Assembly: GCA_947038155.1 (NCBI GenBank)
Contig: CAMQVH010000003.1
Coordinates: 1 to 64,000, forward strand
DNA from: an uncultured Bacteroides sp.
GTDB lineage: Bacteria; Bacteroidota; Bacteroidia; Bacteroidales; Bacteroidaceae
Reading direction: 5' to 3'
Length of the DNA stretch: 64,000 bases
A program made the position numbers and the translations under genes. The number at the start of each line of letters is the position of its first letter. Within the stretch, counting starts at the first letter, position 1. This document shows positions 1-8,213 of the stretch, piece after piece. The notes beneath the pieces were generated by a model, which ran no database searches, was not told the origin of the DNA, and worked only from the letters and a program-made list of their open reading frames with translations.

Positions 1-1
1 C

Positions 2-2809
2 TCCCAAGCAATCACGCTTGCTAACGCCCAACCCCTAAAAGTTACGATGAGAGAAGATACTCAGGCATTAGAAGAAGTAGTAGTTACTGCGTTGGGTATC
101 AAACGTGAACAAAAAGCGTTGAGTTATAATGTCCAGCAAGTAAAAGGAGATGAATTGACTAATATAAAGGATGCTAACTTTATTAATGCTTTATCAGGAA
201 AAGTAGCTGGCGTAACGATAAATGCTTCTTCAGCCGGTGCTGGGGCTGCGGCTCGTGTAGTTATGCGTGGTACAAAGTCTTTGGAGAAAAATGATAATGC
301 ACTTTATGTTATTGATGGTATTCCAATGTTTAATGTAAATTCAGGAGATAATGCTGGAGGTACGATGAACAAACAGCCAGGATCTAATAGCGTAGCTGAT
401 ATCAATCCTGAAGATATTGAGAGCATGACAATTTTAACAGGACCTTCCGCTGCAGCCTTGTATGGTTCGGATGCTTCTAATGGAGTTATTCTTATCACTA
501 CTAAAAAAGGTACTGTAGGAAAAGTGCAAATTTCTTATAGTAATAGTACAAGTTTTTCATCTCCGATGATGATGCCGAAGTTTCAGAATATTTATGGTAA
601 TCGTGAAGGAGAGTTAGGCAGTTGGGGGAGCTTGATGGATACTCCTAACAAATTTGATCCATCTGACTTCTTCAATACGGGAATGACAGAGATGAATGGT
701 TTCACGTTGACCACCGGTACTGAACAAAATCAAACTTACGCATCTGTCTCTACTACAAACTCCACAGGTATCTTACCTAATAATGCTTATAACCGCTATA
801 ATTTCTCTATTCGTAATACCGCTAAATTCTGTGATAATAAGTTGAGTCTTGATTTGGGAGCTCAATATATTATTCAAAATAATAAGAATATGGTAGGTAG
901 TGGACAATATTTTAATCCCTTGGTATCTCTTTATCTTTTCCCACGAGGTGAAAACTTTCAGGAAGTACAGATGTATGAACGCTATAGTGAGGCTCGAAAC
1001 CTTATGGTACAATATTGGCCGGAATCTATATTTGGTACTGATTTGGATATGCAAAACCCATATTGGATTATGAATCGGATGCAGAATGAGCTTTCTAAAC
1101 GTCGTTATATGTTTAATGCTAGTCTGAAATGGGATATAACAGATTGGGTGAATGTAACAGGGCGAGTACGTGTGGATAATTCAGATAGCGATAGTTATGA
1201 AAAGTATTATGCTAGTACACGAGGTACTTTTACAGAGAGTAGTTCTAAAGGTTATTATGGACATACTAAACAAAATGATCGGTCTGTTTATGCTGATGTA
1301 ATGGCTAGCATAAATAAGAATTTCTTTGATGACAAACTTTCATTGAATGCAACTGTTGGTGCTTCTATTAATGATATCCAGGAAGATGCTATGTATCTAA
1401 AGGGAGGATTGGAGCAAATTCCTAATTTCTTCCATTATGGCAATATCAATGTCAATACTTCCAAGCGTAATGAATCAAAATGGCATGATCAAGTACAGAG
1501 TGTTTTTGCAAGTGCAGAATTAGGATGGAATCATCAATTGTATTTGACTGTCACTGGGCGTAATGACTGGGCATCTCAATTAGCTTTTACTAGCAAAGGT
1601 TCCTACTTTTATCCGTCTGTTGGTCTGTCATGGCTTGTTAGTGAAGCTGTAAAGCTACCAAAAGCTATTTCTTATTTGAAAGTTCGTGGTTCGTGGGCGG
1701 AGGTCGCTTCTTCCCCTAATCGATACCTTACCCAAATGCAATATACTTATAATGAGCAAACAAATACATATGAATATCCTGCAAGTCATTATAATACTAA
1801 TCTGAAACCAGAAAATACAAAGTCATGGGAACTAGGCGTCAATGCTAAATTCCTTGGCAACCGTATTAATTTAGATATGACCTTCTATCGTTCTAATACC
1901 TTCAATCAGACATTCTATGTTGATGCATCGGCTTCATCCGGATATAAGAATAATATTGTGCAGACTGGTAATATTCAGAATCAGGGTATTGAGCTGGCTT
2001 TAGGATATTCTGATACATTTGATAAAGTGAAGGTATCTACAAATTTCACTTACACTCTTAATCAAAACAAGATCGTTAGTTTAGCGAATGGTGCCATCAA
2101 TCCGGAAACCGGCGAAGCTATCGAAATGGAGTATTACTCAAAAGGAACATTGGGAACTAGTGGTGGTCCGACTTTAAGACTCTATGAAAACGGATCAATG
2201 GGAGATATTTATATCAATCAGCGTTTGCGTCAGTCTCCTAATGGATATATTTGGAAAGACCCCTCCAATGGAAGTTTGGCTATTGAAAATACGGAATACC
2301 GCAAGGTTGGCTCTATTCTTCCTAAATATTATTTGGGATGGAATGGTAGTGTTGCTTGGAAGGGATGGAATCTTGGATTTGCATTCACCGGACGTTTTGG
2401 AGGATTAGTTGTATCGGATACACAAGCCATGATTGATAAATATGGTGTATCTGAAAGTTCTGCAGTTGCTCGTCAGGCAGGCGGTGTATGGGTTGGAGAC
2501 AGTAAAGTGGATGCTGAGGAATATTATAGTAAAGTAACTACCGCTGTTGGTACTTATTATACATATAGTGCAACGAATATTCGCCTTTCTGAACTGAGCT
2601 TGAGCTACCAACTTCCTAAAACATGGTTCAAAAATCATGTAAATATGACACTGGGGCTTACAGGAAAGAATTTATGGATGATTTATTGTAAAGCACCTTA
2701 TGATCCGGAAAGTACATCTTCTGTCACTAGTAATTTCTATCAGGGGGTTGACTATTTTCAACAACCTAGTTTGAGAAGTCTCGGATTTAATGTCAAACTA
2801 ACATTCTAG
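2..2809 (+). CDS. SusC-like TonB-dependent outer-membrane transporter, 5'-truncated
   Basis: This is the C-terminal part, about 936 residues, of a SusC/RagA-family transporter that would import oligosaccharides across the outer membrane with the SusD partner encoded 8 bp downstream. The frame is open to the window edge, so the signal peptide and most of the carboxypeptidase-regulatory-like N-terminal domain lie outside; the first visible ATG (position 47) is internal. Visible are the TonB-box/plug entry (EEVVVTALGIKR), the plug segments LYVIDGIP and ILTGPSAAALYGSDASNGVILITTKKG, and a beta-barrel ending in an aromatic residue (VKLTF), as outer-membrane proteins do. The GH18, GH163, GH130 and GH92 genes downstream suggest N-glycan fragments as cargo (inference). 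The family is certain; the substrate is not. Confidence 0.95.
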   Translation, partial: SQAITLANAQPLKVTMREDTQALEEVVVTALGIKREQKALSYNVQQVKGDELTNIKDANFINALSGKVAGVTINASSAGAGAAARVVMRGTKSLEKNDNALYVIDGIPMFNVNSGDNAGGTMNKQPGSNSVADINPEDIESMTILTGPSAAALYGSDASNGVILITTKKGTVGKVQISYSNSTSFSSPMMMPKFQNIYGNREGELGSWGSLMDTPNKFDPSDFFNTGMTEMNGFTLTTGTEQNQTYASVSTTNSTGILPNNAYNRYNFSIRNTAKFCDNKLSLDLGAQYIIQNNKNMVGSGQYFNPLVSLYLFPRGENFQEVQMYERYSEARNLMVQYWPESIFGTDLDMQNPYWIMNRMQNELSKRRYMFNASLKWDITDWVNVTGRVRVDNSDSDSYEKYYASTRGTFTESSSKGYYGHTKQNDRSVYADVMASINKNFFDDKLSLNATVGASINDIQEDAMYLKGGLEQIPNFFHYGNINVNTSKRNESKWHDQVQSVFASAELGWNHQLYLTVTGRNDWASQLAFTSKGSYFYPSVGLSWLVSEAVKLPKAISYLKVRGSWAEVASSPNRYLTQMQYTYNEQTNTYEYPASHYNTNLKPENTKSWELGVNAKFLGNRINLDMTFYRSNTFNQTFYVDASASSGYKNNIVQTGNIQNQGIELALGYSDTFDKVKVSTNFTYTLNQNKIVSLANGAINPETGEAIEMEYYSKGTLGTSGGPTLRLYENGSMGDIYINQRLRQSPNGYIWKDPSNGSLAIENTEYRKVGSILPKYYLGWNGSVAWKGWNLGFAFTGRFGGLVVSDTQAMIDKYGVSESSAVARQAGGVWVGDSKVDAEEYYSKVTTAVGTYYTYSATNIRLSELSLSYQLPKTWFKNHVNMTLGLTGKNLWMIYCKAPYDPESTSSVTSNFYQGVDYFQQPSLRSLGFNVKLTF

Positions 2810-2817
2810 TTTAGATT

Positions 2818-4401
2818 ATGAAAAAGAATAAGATAATAAAGAAGTTTGCAAAACTGTCTGTGTATACTTTGTTAGTAGCACTAGGAACAGGTTGTACCGA
2901 TAAATTTGAAGAGTATAATACAAATCCCTTTGGACCTAAACCTGACCAGATGCTGGGTGATAATGCAATCACCGGATCATTGATTAAAAGCATGATTCCT
3001 GCATTAGTACAAGGACAACAGAACAATTCACAGATGTTGGATCAGATGATTGGATCTGAATATGGTGGAGAAATTACTTGTATCGCCCAATGGGGTAATG
3101 GAGGTAATTATTATACTTACAATCCAAGAGTTGGGTGGTATGGAAATATGTTTGATACTACTATGCCACAGATTTATACCGGATATTTCCAGATACGTGA
3201 TCTTTCTGATGGCAAAGGATTGGCTTATCAATGGGCACAGATTCTTCGTGTGGCAGCTTCACTTAAAATTAGTGATTGTTATGGACCGATTCCTTATTCT
3301 CAAATTACAGGAACTGCTTTTACTGTAGAATATGACAATATGGAGGATCTTTATAAACATATGTTTGATGATTTGGATGAAGCGATTTCTGCTTTTAAAG
3401 TAGCAGTGTTAGGTAATGAAGATATGAGTTCTTTATCAGAATACGATCTTGTATTTAATGGAGATTTTAACAAATGGGTGAAATTTGCCAATTCTTTAAA
3501 GCTTCGTATGGCAATGCGCATTTCTAGTGTTTCTCCAGCACTTGCCAAGGAGAAAGCAGAAGAAGCTGTTTCTGATGTAATTGGTGTGATGACTTCTGCA
3601 TCAGATGCTGCATATAGTAAATATAATGACGGTATGAATCCATATTATCGTGTTACTTCTTCATGGAATGAAATTCGTATCAGTGCTAATATCACTTCAT
3701 ATTTAAGCGGTTATAATGATCCTCGTTTGGCTAAATATGCATCAGAAGCAGATGCTTCTATCGGTGGAGGACAAATAGGAGTACGAAATGGTATTTACCA
3801 AAGTGCTACAACTCAGGCAAATTATACAAAATTCTCCCGCCTGAATATTGGTATAGATGATGAATTGCTCATTATGTCTGCATCTGAAGCTTATTTTTTA
3901 CGTGCAGAAGCTGCATTGATGTATAAATGGAATATGGGAGGAACTCCCAAAGAACTTTATGACGCAGGAGTGACAGTGTCTATGGAAGAACGTAAAGCTA
4001 CTATTGGCGATTATTTGAAAAGTGAAAAGGTTCCTGCTGCTTACAGTGATCCTTCGGATTCAGGTAAGGACATAGCAGCAGTGTCAACTGTAACTCCGAA
4101 ATATAATGAATCAGCAAGTGTTACAGAGAATTTGGAGCGTATTTTGATTCAGAAGTGGATTGCCAATTTTCCGAATGGTTGGGAAACGTGGGCTGACATT
4201 CGTCGTACAGGTTATCCTAAACTATTCCCTATCGTGAATAATCTGAATACAGACGGAGTGACAGTACAACGTGGTATGCGTCGTTTGCCTTTCCCTCAGT
4301 CAGAATATAATACGAATAATGCAAATGTGAAAGCAGCTGTATCAATGTTAGGTGGTGCAGATAACTCTGCCACAGATCTTTGGTGGGCTAAGAAAAATTA
4401 A
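2818..4401 (+). CDS. SusD/RagB-family surface lipoprotein
   Basis: This 527-residue SusD-like lipoprotein would cap the SusC channel and bind glycan at the cell surface. The N-terminus is a lipoprotein signal with Cys near residue 26 (LGTGC followed by TDKFEEYNTNP, the usual SusD mature start). The body resembles the SusD-like subfamily with a TPR-type helical core; the C-terminal segment ILIQKWIANFPNGWETWADIRRTGYP is a SusD hallmark. The start follows the SusC stop by 8 bp, so the two are co-transcribed. It belongs with the N-glycan genes downstream; ligand specificity cannot be read from the sequence. Confidence 0.95.
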   Translation: MKKNKIIKKFAKLSVYTLLVALGTGCTDKFEEYNTNPFGPKPDQMLGDNAITGSLIKSMIPALVQGQQNNSQMLDQMIGSEYGGEITCIAQWGNGGNYYTYNPRVGWYGNMFDTTMPQIYTGYFQIRDLSDGKGLAYQWAQILRVAASLKISDCYGPIPYSQITGTAFTVEYDNMEDLYKHMFDDLDEAISAFKVAVLGNEDMSSLSEYDLVFNGDFNKWVKFANSLKLRMAMRISSVSPALAKEKAEEAVSDVIGVMTSASDAAYSKYNDGMNPYYRVTSSWNEIRISANITSYLSGYNDPRLAKYASEADASIGGGQIGVRNGIYQSATTQANYTKFSRLNIGIDDELLIMSASEAYFLRAEAALMYKWNMGGTPKELYDAGVTVSMEERKATIGDYLKSEKVPAAYSDPSDSGKDIAAVSTVTPKYNESASVTENLERILIQKWIANFPNGWETWADIRRTGYPKLFPIVNNLNTDGVTVQRGMRRLPFPQSEYNTNNANVKAAVSMLGGADNSATDLWWAKKN

Positions 4402-4427
4402 ATCAGAACGTTAAAATAATTTTTATT

Positions 4428-5450
4428 ATGAAAACGAGCAAATTGAAAAAAATAATATACGGAATAGGAATTTCTCTCTTTTTTTCGCAGGGATTCTTAA
4501 ATACCGCATGTAGTGATTGGACCGACATAGAGGCGAAAGATTATTATGAACCTCCTACGCAAGGTTATGAAAATAATTTGAAGGATTATTTTAACTCTCC
4601 ACATAAGATTATGTTTGGCTGGTTTGGTAACTGGGCAGGTAAGGGAGGTTCTTCCATGCAATATGCTTTATGTGGATTACCGGACAGTACGGATTTTGTG
4701 AGCCTTTGGCTCTGTTGGGGAAATCTGACGGTTGAGCAACAGGCTGATTTAAAAGACTTTCAGGCTAAGGGTTCCAGAGCAGTGCTTTGTTGGCGCGCAG
4801 GAGATATTGGTGATAATCTCACACCGGGGGGTAACGATGATGCAGTGAAGGAAGCGTTTTGGGGTTTTGATCCTAAAGATGAGCAATCTTGCATTGAGGC
4901 TGCTAAGAAATATGCACTTGCTATTGTAGATACATGTAACAAATATAATATCGATGGATTTGATTATGATATTGAGGATTGGGGGACTTTAATGAACTCC
5001 AGTATGCCATCAGTACCCAATGCGTTTATGAAGACTTTACGTGAGGAGTTTGATAAGACGGGGAAAATGTTGGTTGCTGATATCCCTGGTGGTGCAGGTT
5101 GGTTGAGCTTTTATGAAGTGCTTTCAGAGGAAACAGTTCTAAGTCTTGATTATATAGCTTGGCAGACCTATGAACTAGGACATTCTGGATTGGATTCTTT
5201 CTTTGAAGCTGTACGTAGAAGTCACCCTAATGTCTTTAAAGAAGCTATGGGGAAATCTATTGTGACTGCAACTTTTGAAAGAGCAGTGGATAAGCATTAC
5301 TTTACCGAGCAACAGAGCTATCATCCGGCTTGTGGAATAGAACATGCAGGTATGGGGGCTTATCATATTGAGTATGATTATCCTGGAAATCCTGATTATC
5401 CCACAGTGCGTGCAGCTATTGCTGCACAGAATCCTCCTATTAATAACTAA
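4428..5450 (+). CDS. GH18 endo-beta-N-acetylglucosaminidase-like lipoprotein
   Basis: A 340-residue glycoside hydrolase family 18 protein. The catalytic DxxDxDxE signature is intact as DGFDYDIE (D176, D179, D181, E183), so the acid Glu and the Asp that supports the substrate N-acetyl group are present. Family members of this size in Bacteroides PULs cleave the chitobiose core of N-glycans (endo F/H type) rather than chitin. The signal sequence contains a Cys at about residue 28, probably lipidated, although the lipobox (NTAC) is atypical. It lies 26 bp after the SusD gene and 16 bp before the next lipoprotein gene, so it belongs to the same operon. Its position corresponds to BT1038 of B. thetaiotaomicron by memory. 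Specificity between high-mannose and complex glycans is not determined. Confidence 0.9.
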   Translation: MKTSKLKKIIYGIGISLFFSQGFLNTACSDWTDIEAKDYYEPPTQGYENNLKDYFNSPHKIMFGWFGNWAGKGGSSMQYALCGLPDSTDFVSLWLCWGNLTVEQQADLKDFQAKGSRAVLCWRAGDIGDNLTPGGNDDAVKEAFWGFDPKDEQSCIEAAKKYALAIVDTCNKYNIDGFDYDIEDWGTLMNSSMPSVPNAFMKTLREEFDKTGKMLVADIPGGAGWLSFYEVLSEETVLSLDYIAWQTYELGHSGLDSFFEAVRRSHPNVFKEAMGKSIVTATFERAVDKHYFTEQQSYHPACGIEHAGMGAYHIEYDYPGNPDYPTVRAAIAAQNPPINN

Positions 5451-5466
5451 AAGAAAGGGTTAAACA

Positions 5467-6681
5467 ATGAAGAGAATATCTTTACTTAAAATAATGGCAT
5501 TTGGGGTACTGGCACTGGTCCATACTGCATGTGAAAATGCTAAGTATGATGTTATAGATAATTTAGTCTATATAAATGAAGCGTCTACATCCAAAACTAA
5601 AGAATTGACATTGACAGAGGGTACGACGCGTACTTCGTTAACTGTACGTTTGGTGAATATTATTAATCAAACAATAAAAGCTAATTTATTTATTGACGAA
5701 TCTGTATTAGATGCTTATAATAAGAAGAATGAAACTAATTATACAATGCCTCCTAAAGAATATATATCATTTCCTGAATCAGTGACAATTGAAGCAGGTT
5801 CTGTAAGTGCAGATCCTGTGAATGTTGATATTAAAAGTTTTGAAGCTGAAGGCGGTGCTCAATATGCAATTCCCATCAGTATTAAGAATGTGGAAGGAGG
5901 TATTGAGAAGTCGGAATCCTCTTCCAGTTTTTTATTGGTTCTTGTGAAGCCTTTGAAACAAGCTGTTCCTAAATTAACATGGTATAATGGTATGCATGCA
6001 GCCCCGGAAGGAGCTTGGGGGTTAGCTTTGCCAAATTATACATTGGAATGGTGGAGTAAAGTCACCTCTAAATCAGGGAACGGTGGATATACTAAGAATA
6101 ATCAGGCTATAATAAACTCAGGAGGTTCAGGGACAGAACTATATATACGGTTTGGTGACTTAATCTATTCCGAGAATGGTAGCTATAAAAATAATTTCCT
6201 ACAAGTAAAAACGATGGGGTCTCAGTTTGATACAGGTGATCCAACTAAGGGAAAAGGTTTAGAAGCACAAAAATGGTATCATTTTGCAGTGAGTTATGAT
6301 GCAGCATCCGGTACTACTTTATTGTACCAAAATGGTACTGTAGTTGCCTCATTATCTTCTTCAATAGGACAACCGATGAATATTGATCAATTTCAGATGA
6401 TTTCTTCAGGAGAAGAATATTTTCCGGATTTCTGTGAAATGTGTCAGGTTCGTTTTTGGAAAGTTACACGCACAGTTAATCAGATAAAGAAATCTATGTA
6501 TACCGAAGTTGACTATACAGACAAGAATTTGTTGTTGTATCTGCCAATGAATGAAGGTGAAGGAGCTACAATACTACACGATGTAACCGGTAATGGTCAT
6601 GATGTGGAAATTGGCAATTCTAACCTAGGTAACGAAAACCGTCAAAAGGTGACATGGGAAACATATTCATTTGCTCAATAA
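5467..6681 (+). CDS. DUF1735 + LamG-like surface glycan-binding lipoprotein
   Basis: A 404-residue lipoprotein with Cys near residue 22 (LVHTACENAKYD). Residues ~30-160 look like a DUF1735 beta-sandwich (YINEAS start; DESVLDAYNKKNETNY, the pattern repeated in the next gene). Residues ~170-400 resemble a laminin-G/concanavalin-like lectin domain (WYHFAVSYDAASGTTLLYQNG; MNEGEGATILHDVTGNGHDVE). No catalytic motif is visible. Proteins with this architecture beside SusCD pairs usually act as surface glycan-binding proteins that hold ligand for the transporter and the endoglycosidase. The GH18 gene is 16 bp upstream, and the next lipoprotein starts 17 bp downstream. Function is inferred from architecture and context. 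Confidence 0.8.
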   Translation: MKRISLLKIMAFGVLALVHTACENAKYDVIDNLVYINEASTSKTKELTLTEGTTRTSLTVRLVNIINQTIKANLFIDESVLDAYNKKNETNYTMPPKEYISFPESVTIEAGSVSADPVNVDIKSFEAEGGAQYAIPISIKNVEGGIEKSESSSSFLLVLVKPLKQAVPKLTWYNGMHAAPEGAWGLALPNYTLEWWSKVTSKSGNGGYTKNNQAIINSGGSGTELYIRFGDLIYSENGSYKNNFLQVKTMGSQFDTGDPTKGKGLEAQKWYHFAVSYDAASGTTLLYQNGTVVASLSSSIGQPMNIDQFQMISSGEEYFPDFCEMCQVRFWKVTRTVNQIKKSMYTEVDYTDKNLLLYLPMNEGEGATILHDVTGNGHDVEIGNSNLGNENRQKVTWETYSFAQ

Positions 6682-6697
6682 TTTAAAACAGTATGAT

Positions 6698-8047
6698 ATG
6701 AAAGCATTATTTAAATATATATTATACAGTACATTTTTTGCTATGTCATTGCCATTAGTCACAGCATGTGACGATGACGAAGCAACAGATCCGTATGATA
6801 TCAATTATGTCTATATTTATAAACCAAGTGAAACAAATGCTACTTTAGAGTATAAAGGAGACGGAACTTTTTTGAAAGAAATCGCCACCGAACATATTTT
6901 GTCTCCTGTCAGGTGTACTAAACCTGCACCACAAGATTTGACCATCCAATTAGCTATTGACAGGTCATTGGTAGATGCATACAACAGTGAATATGGAACG
7001 AGCTATGTAGCTTTACAAAATGCAGAACTGGAAAATGCAACTTTGTATATAAAACAAGGGGAATATATCTCTGCAGATACTTTAAAAGTGCATTATACTA
7101 ATATGGAAGAATTTAAGAACGGATCGGAAAATTATATTCTCCCGATTGCTATAACTTCTATTAATGGAACAGGAGTATCAGCGAGTGAAAGTAATAGTAA
7201 GATATTCTTGACATTTGAATCGACTTACAAACCAAATCATGTCACACTGACTTCAAGTAAAGAATATCTGTTAGAGTATCAGTATAGTCAAGGATTTACA
7301 AATTTAAGCAGTGAATGGAAGCTTGACGGTATCTTAAAATCGGCATGGGCCGCAGATGGTGACACCAAAGTTACTCTTGCTATTAATCCGGCATTAGTTG
7401 GAACGTATAACGCATTGCATGGCACAGATTATTCTTTACTGACTAGTGCAAGTTTGAAGCAATCGACAATAATGATTAAACAAGGAAAAACAACTCCGGA
7501 AGAGAGTGTTGCCTTGAGTTTTTCGGATGATATGGCTTCTGTGCAGCTGGGTACTAACTATGTTATTCCAGTGACAATCACGAATGTTGATGGAGTAGGA
7601 GCAGATATAGGCGAGAATAAAGTTATATATATTGTTTATAAAACAGCACTTGTCGGATTTTTATCTTGTGTAGACAAACCGGTAGGTTCTGTAATAAATG
7701 ACCATTCGGGTTGGAGTTTTACTTTGAATGGACAATCTAGCGACTTGTATGATTATGTTCCGGATGGCAGCATACTTGATATCGATTTGGGAAAACAAGA
7801 GAATATAAAAACTATTGCTTTACATTTCTATGAATGGTTTTATTCTTCGGAAAGTGCAAGTATAGCGATAAGTAATGATGGAGAGAAATATGAGGATCTT
7901 GGTGTAGCTTCAGGATTTGCAAATAAGACAAGTTACATTCTTCTTCTTGTGGCTAAACAAGCGCAATATATAAGAGTAACTTTCCATGGAGCTCTTTATT
8001 ATTCTCCTTATATTAATACTGTAGGTATTTATACTGAAACTGAATAA
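6698..8047 (+). CDS. Tandem DUF1735 lipoprotein with C-terminal F5/8-type (CBM32-like) domain
   Basis: A 449-residue lipoprotein. I chose the ATG at 6698 because the longer frame from 6671 begins at a TTG inside the preceding gene and hides the signal peptide (MKALFKYILYS... TACDDDE, Cys near residue 24). Two DUF1735 repeats are visible, each with the element (D)xxLVxxYNxxxGTxY: SLVDAYNSEYGTSY and ALVGTYNALHGTDY. The last ~130 residues look like a discoidin/CBM32 jelly roll (LDIDLGKQENIKTIALHFYEW; YIRVTFHGALYYSPY). It is a likely second surface glycan-binding protein of the N-glycan PUL and the last gene before two hairpins. Confidence 0.8.
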   Translation: MKALFKYILYSTFFAMSLPLVTACDDDEATDPYDINYVYIYKPSETNATLEYKGDGTFLKEIATEHILSPVRCTKPAPQDLTIQLAIDRSLVDAYNSEYGTSYVALQNAELENATLYIKQGEYISADTLKVHYTNMEEFKNGSENYILPIAITSINGTGVSASESNSKIFLTFESTYKPNHVTLTSSKEYLLEYQYSQGFTNLSSEWKLDGILKSAWAADGDTKVTLAINPALVGTYNALHGTDYSLLTSASLKQSTIMIKQGKTTPEESVALSFSDDMASVQLGTNYVIPVTITNVDGVGADIGENKVIYIVYKTALVGFLSCVDKPVGSVINDHSGWSFTLNGQSSDLYDYVPDGSILDIDLGKQENIKTIALHFYEWFYSSESASIAISNDGEKYEDLGVASGFANKTSYILLLVAKQAQYIRVTFHGALYYSPYINTVGIYTETE

Positions 8048-8051
8048 AAAA

Positions 8052-8092
8052 TGGCCCAAGTTTATTACTGAATGAGCTTGGGCTATTTGCTG
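8052..8092 (+). terminator. Hairpin after the SusC-SusD-GH18-lipoprotein operon
   Basis: GCCCAAG (8054-8060) pairs with CTTGGGC (8077-8083), 6 nt after the stop codon at 8047. The downstream U-tract is weak, so it may act together with the next hairpin. Confidence 0.5.
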
Positions 8093-8108
8093 TTTATATC
8101 ATGTTGTG

Positions 8109-8157
8109 ATCAGTTCTAAGTTTTCTTTGTTAATAAAACTTAGAACTGATTTTTTTC
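8109..8157 (+). terminator. Long perfect A/T-rich stem with T-run (intrinsic terminator)
   Basis: The 16-nt arm 8109-8124 (ATCAGTTCTAAGTTTT) is perfectly complementary to 8135-8150, with a 10-nt loop and a T-run at 8150-8156. It separates the SusCD/GH18 operon from the GH163 operon. Because the stem is symmetric it could terminate in either direction, but the T-run favours the plus strand. Confidence 0.7.
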
Positions 8158-8169
8158 TTGAGTATCTTA

Positions 8170-8177
8170 TATTTTTG
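8170..8177 (+). promoter_or_regulatory. Bacteroides-type -7 box upstream of GH163
   Basis: TATTTTTG matches the Bacteroides -7 consensus TAnnTTTG and lies 36 bp before the ATG at 8214. No good -33 TTTG is visible at the normal spacing, so the promoter probably needs an activator. It would drive the GH163-MFS-GH130-GH92 block. The RG-II-associated TACA-N15-CGTC motif is absent here. Confidence 0.55.
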
Positions 8178-8213
8178 GATTGTATTATCTAAAAACTAAT
8201 TAAAGGAAATGCT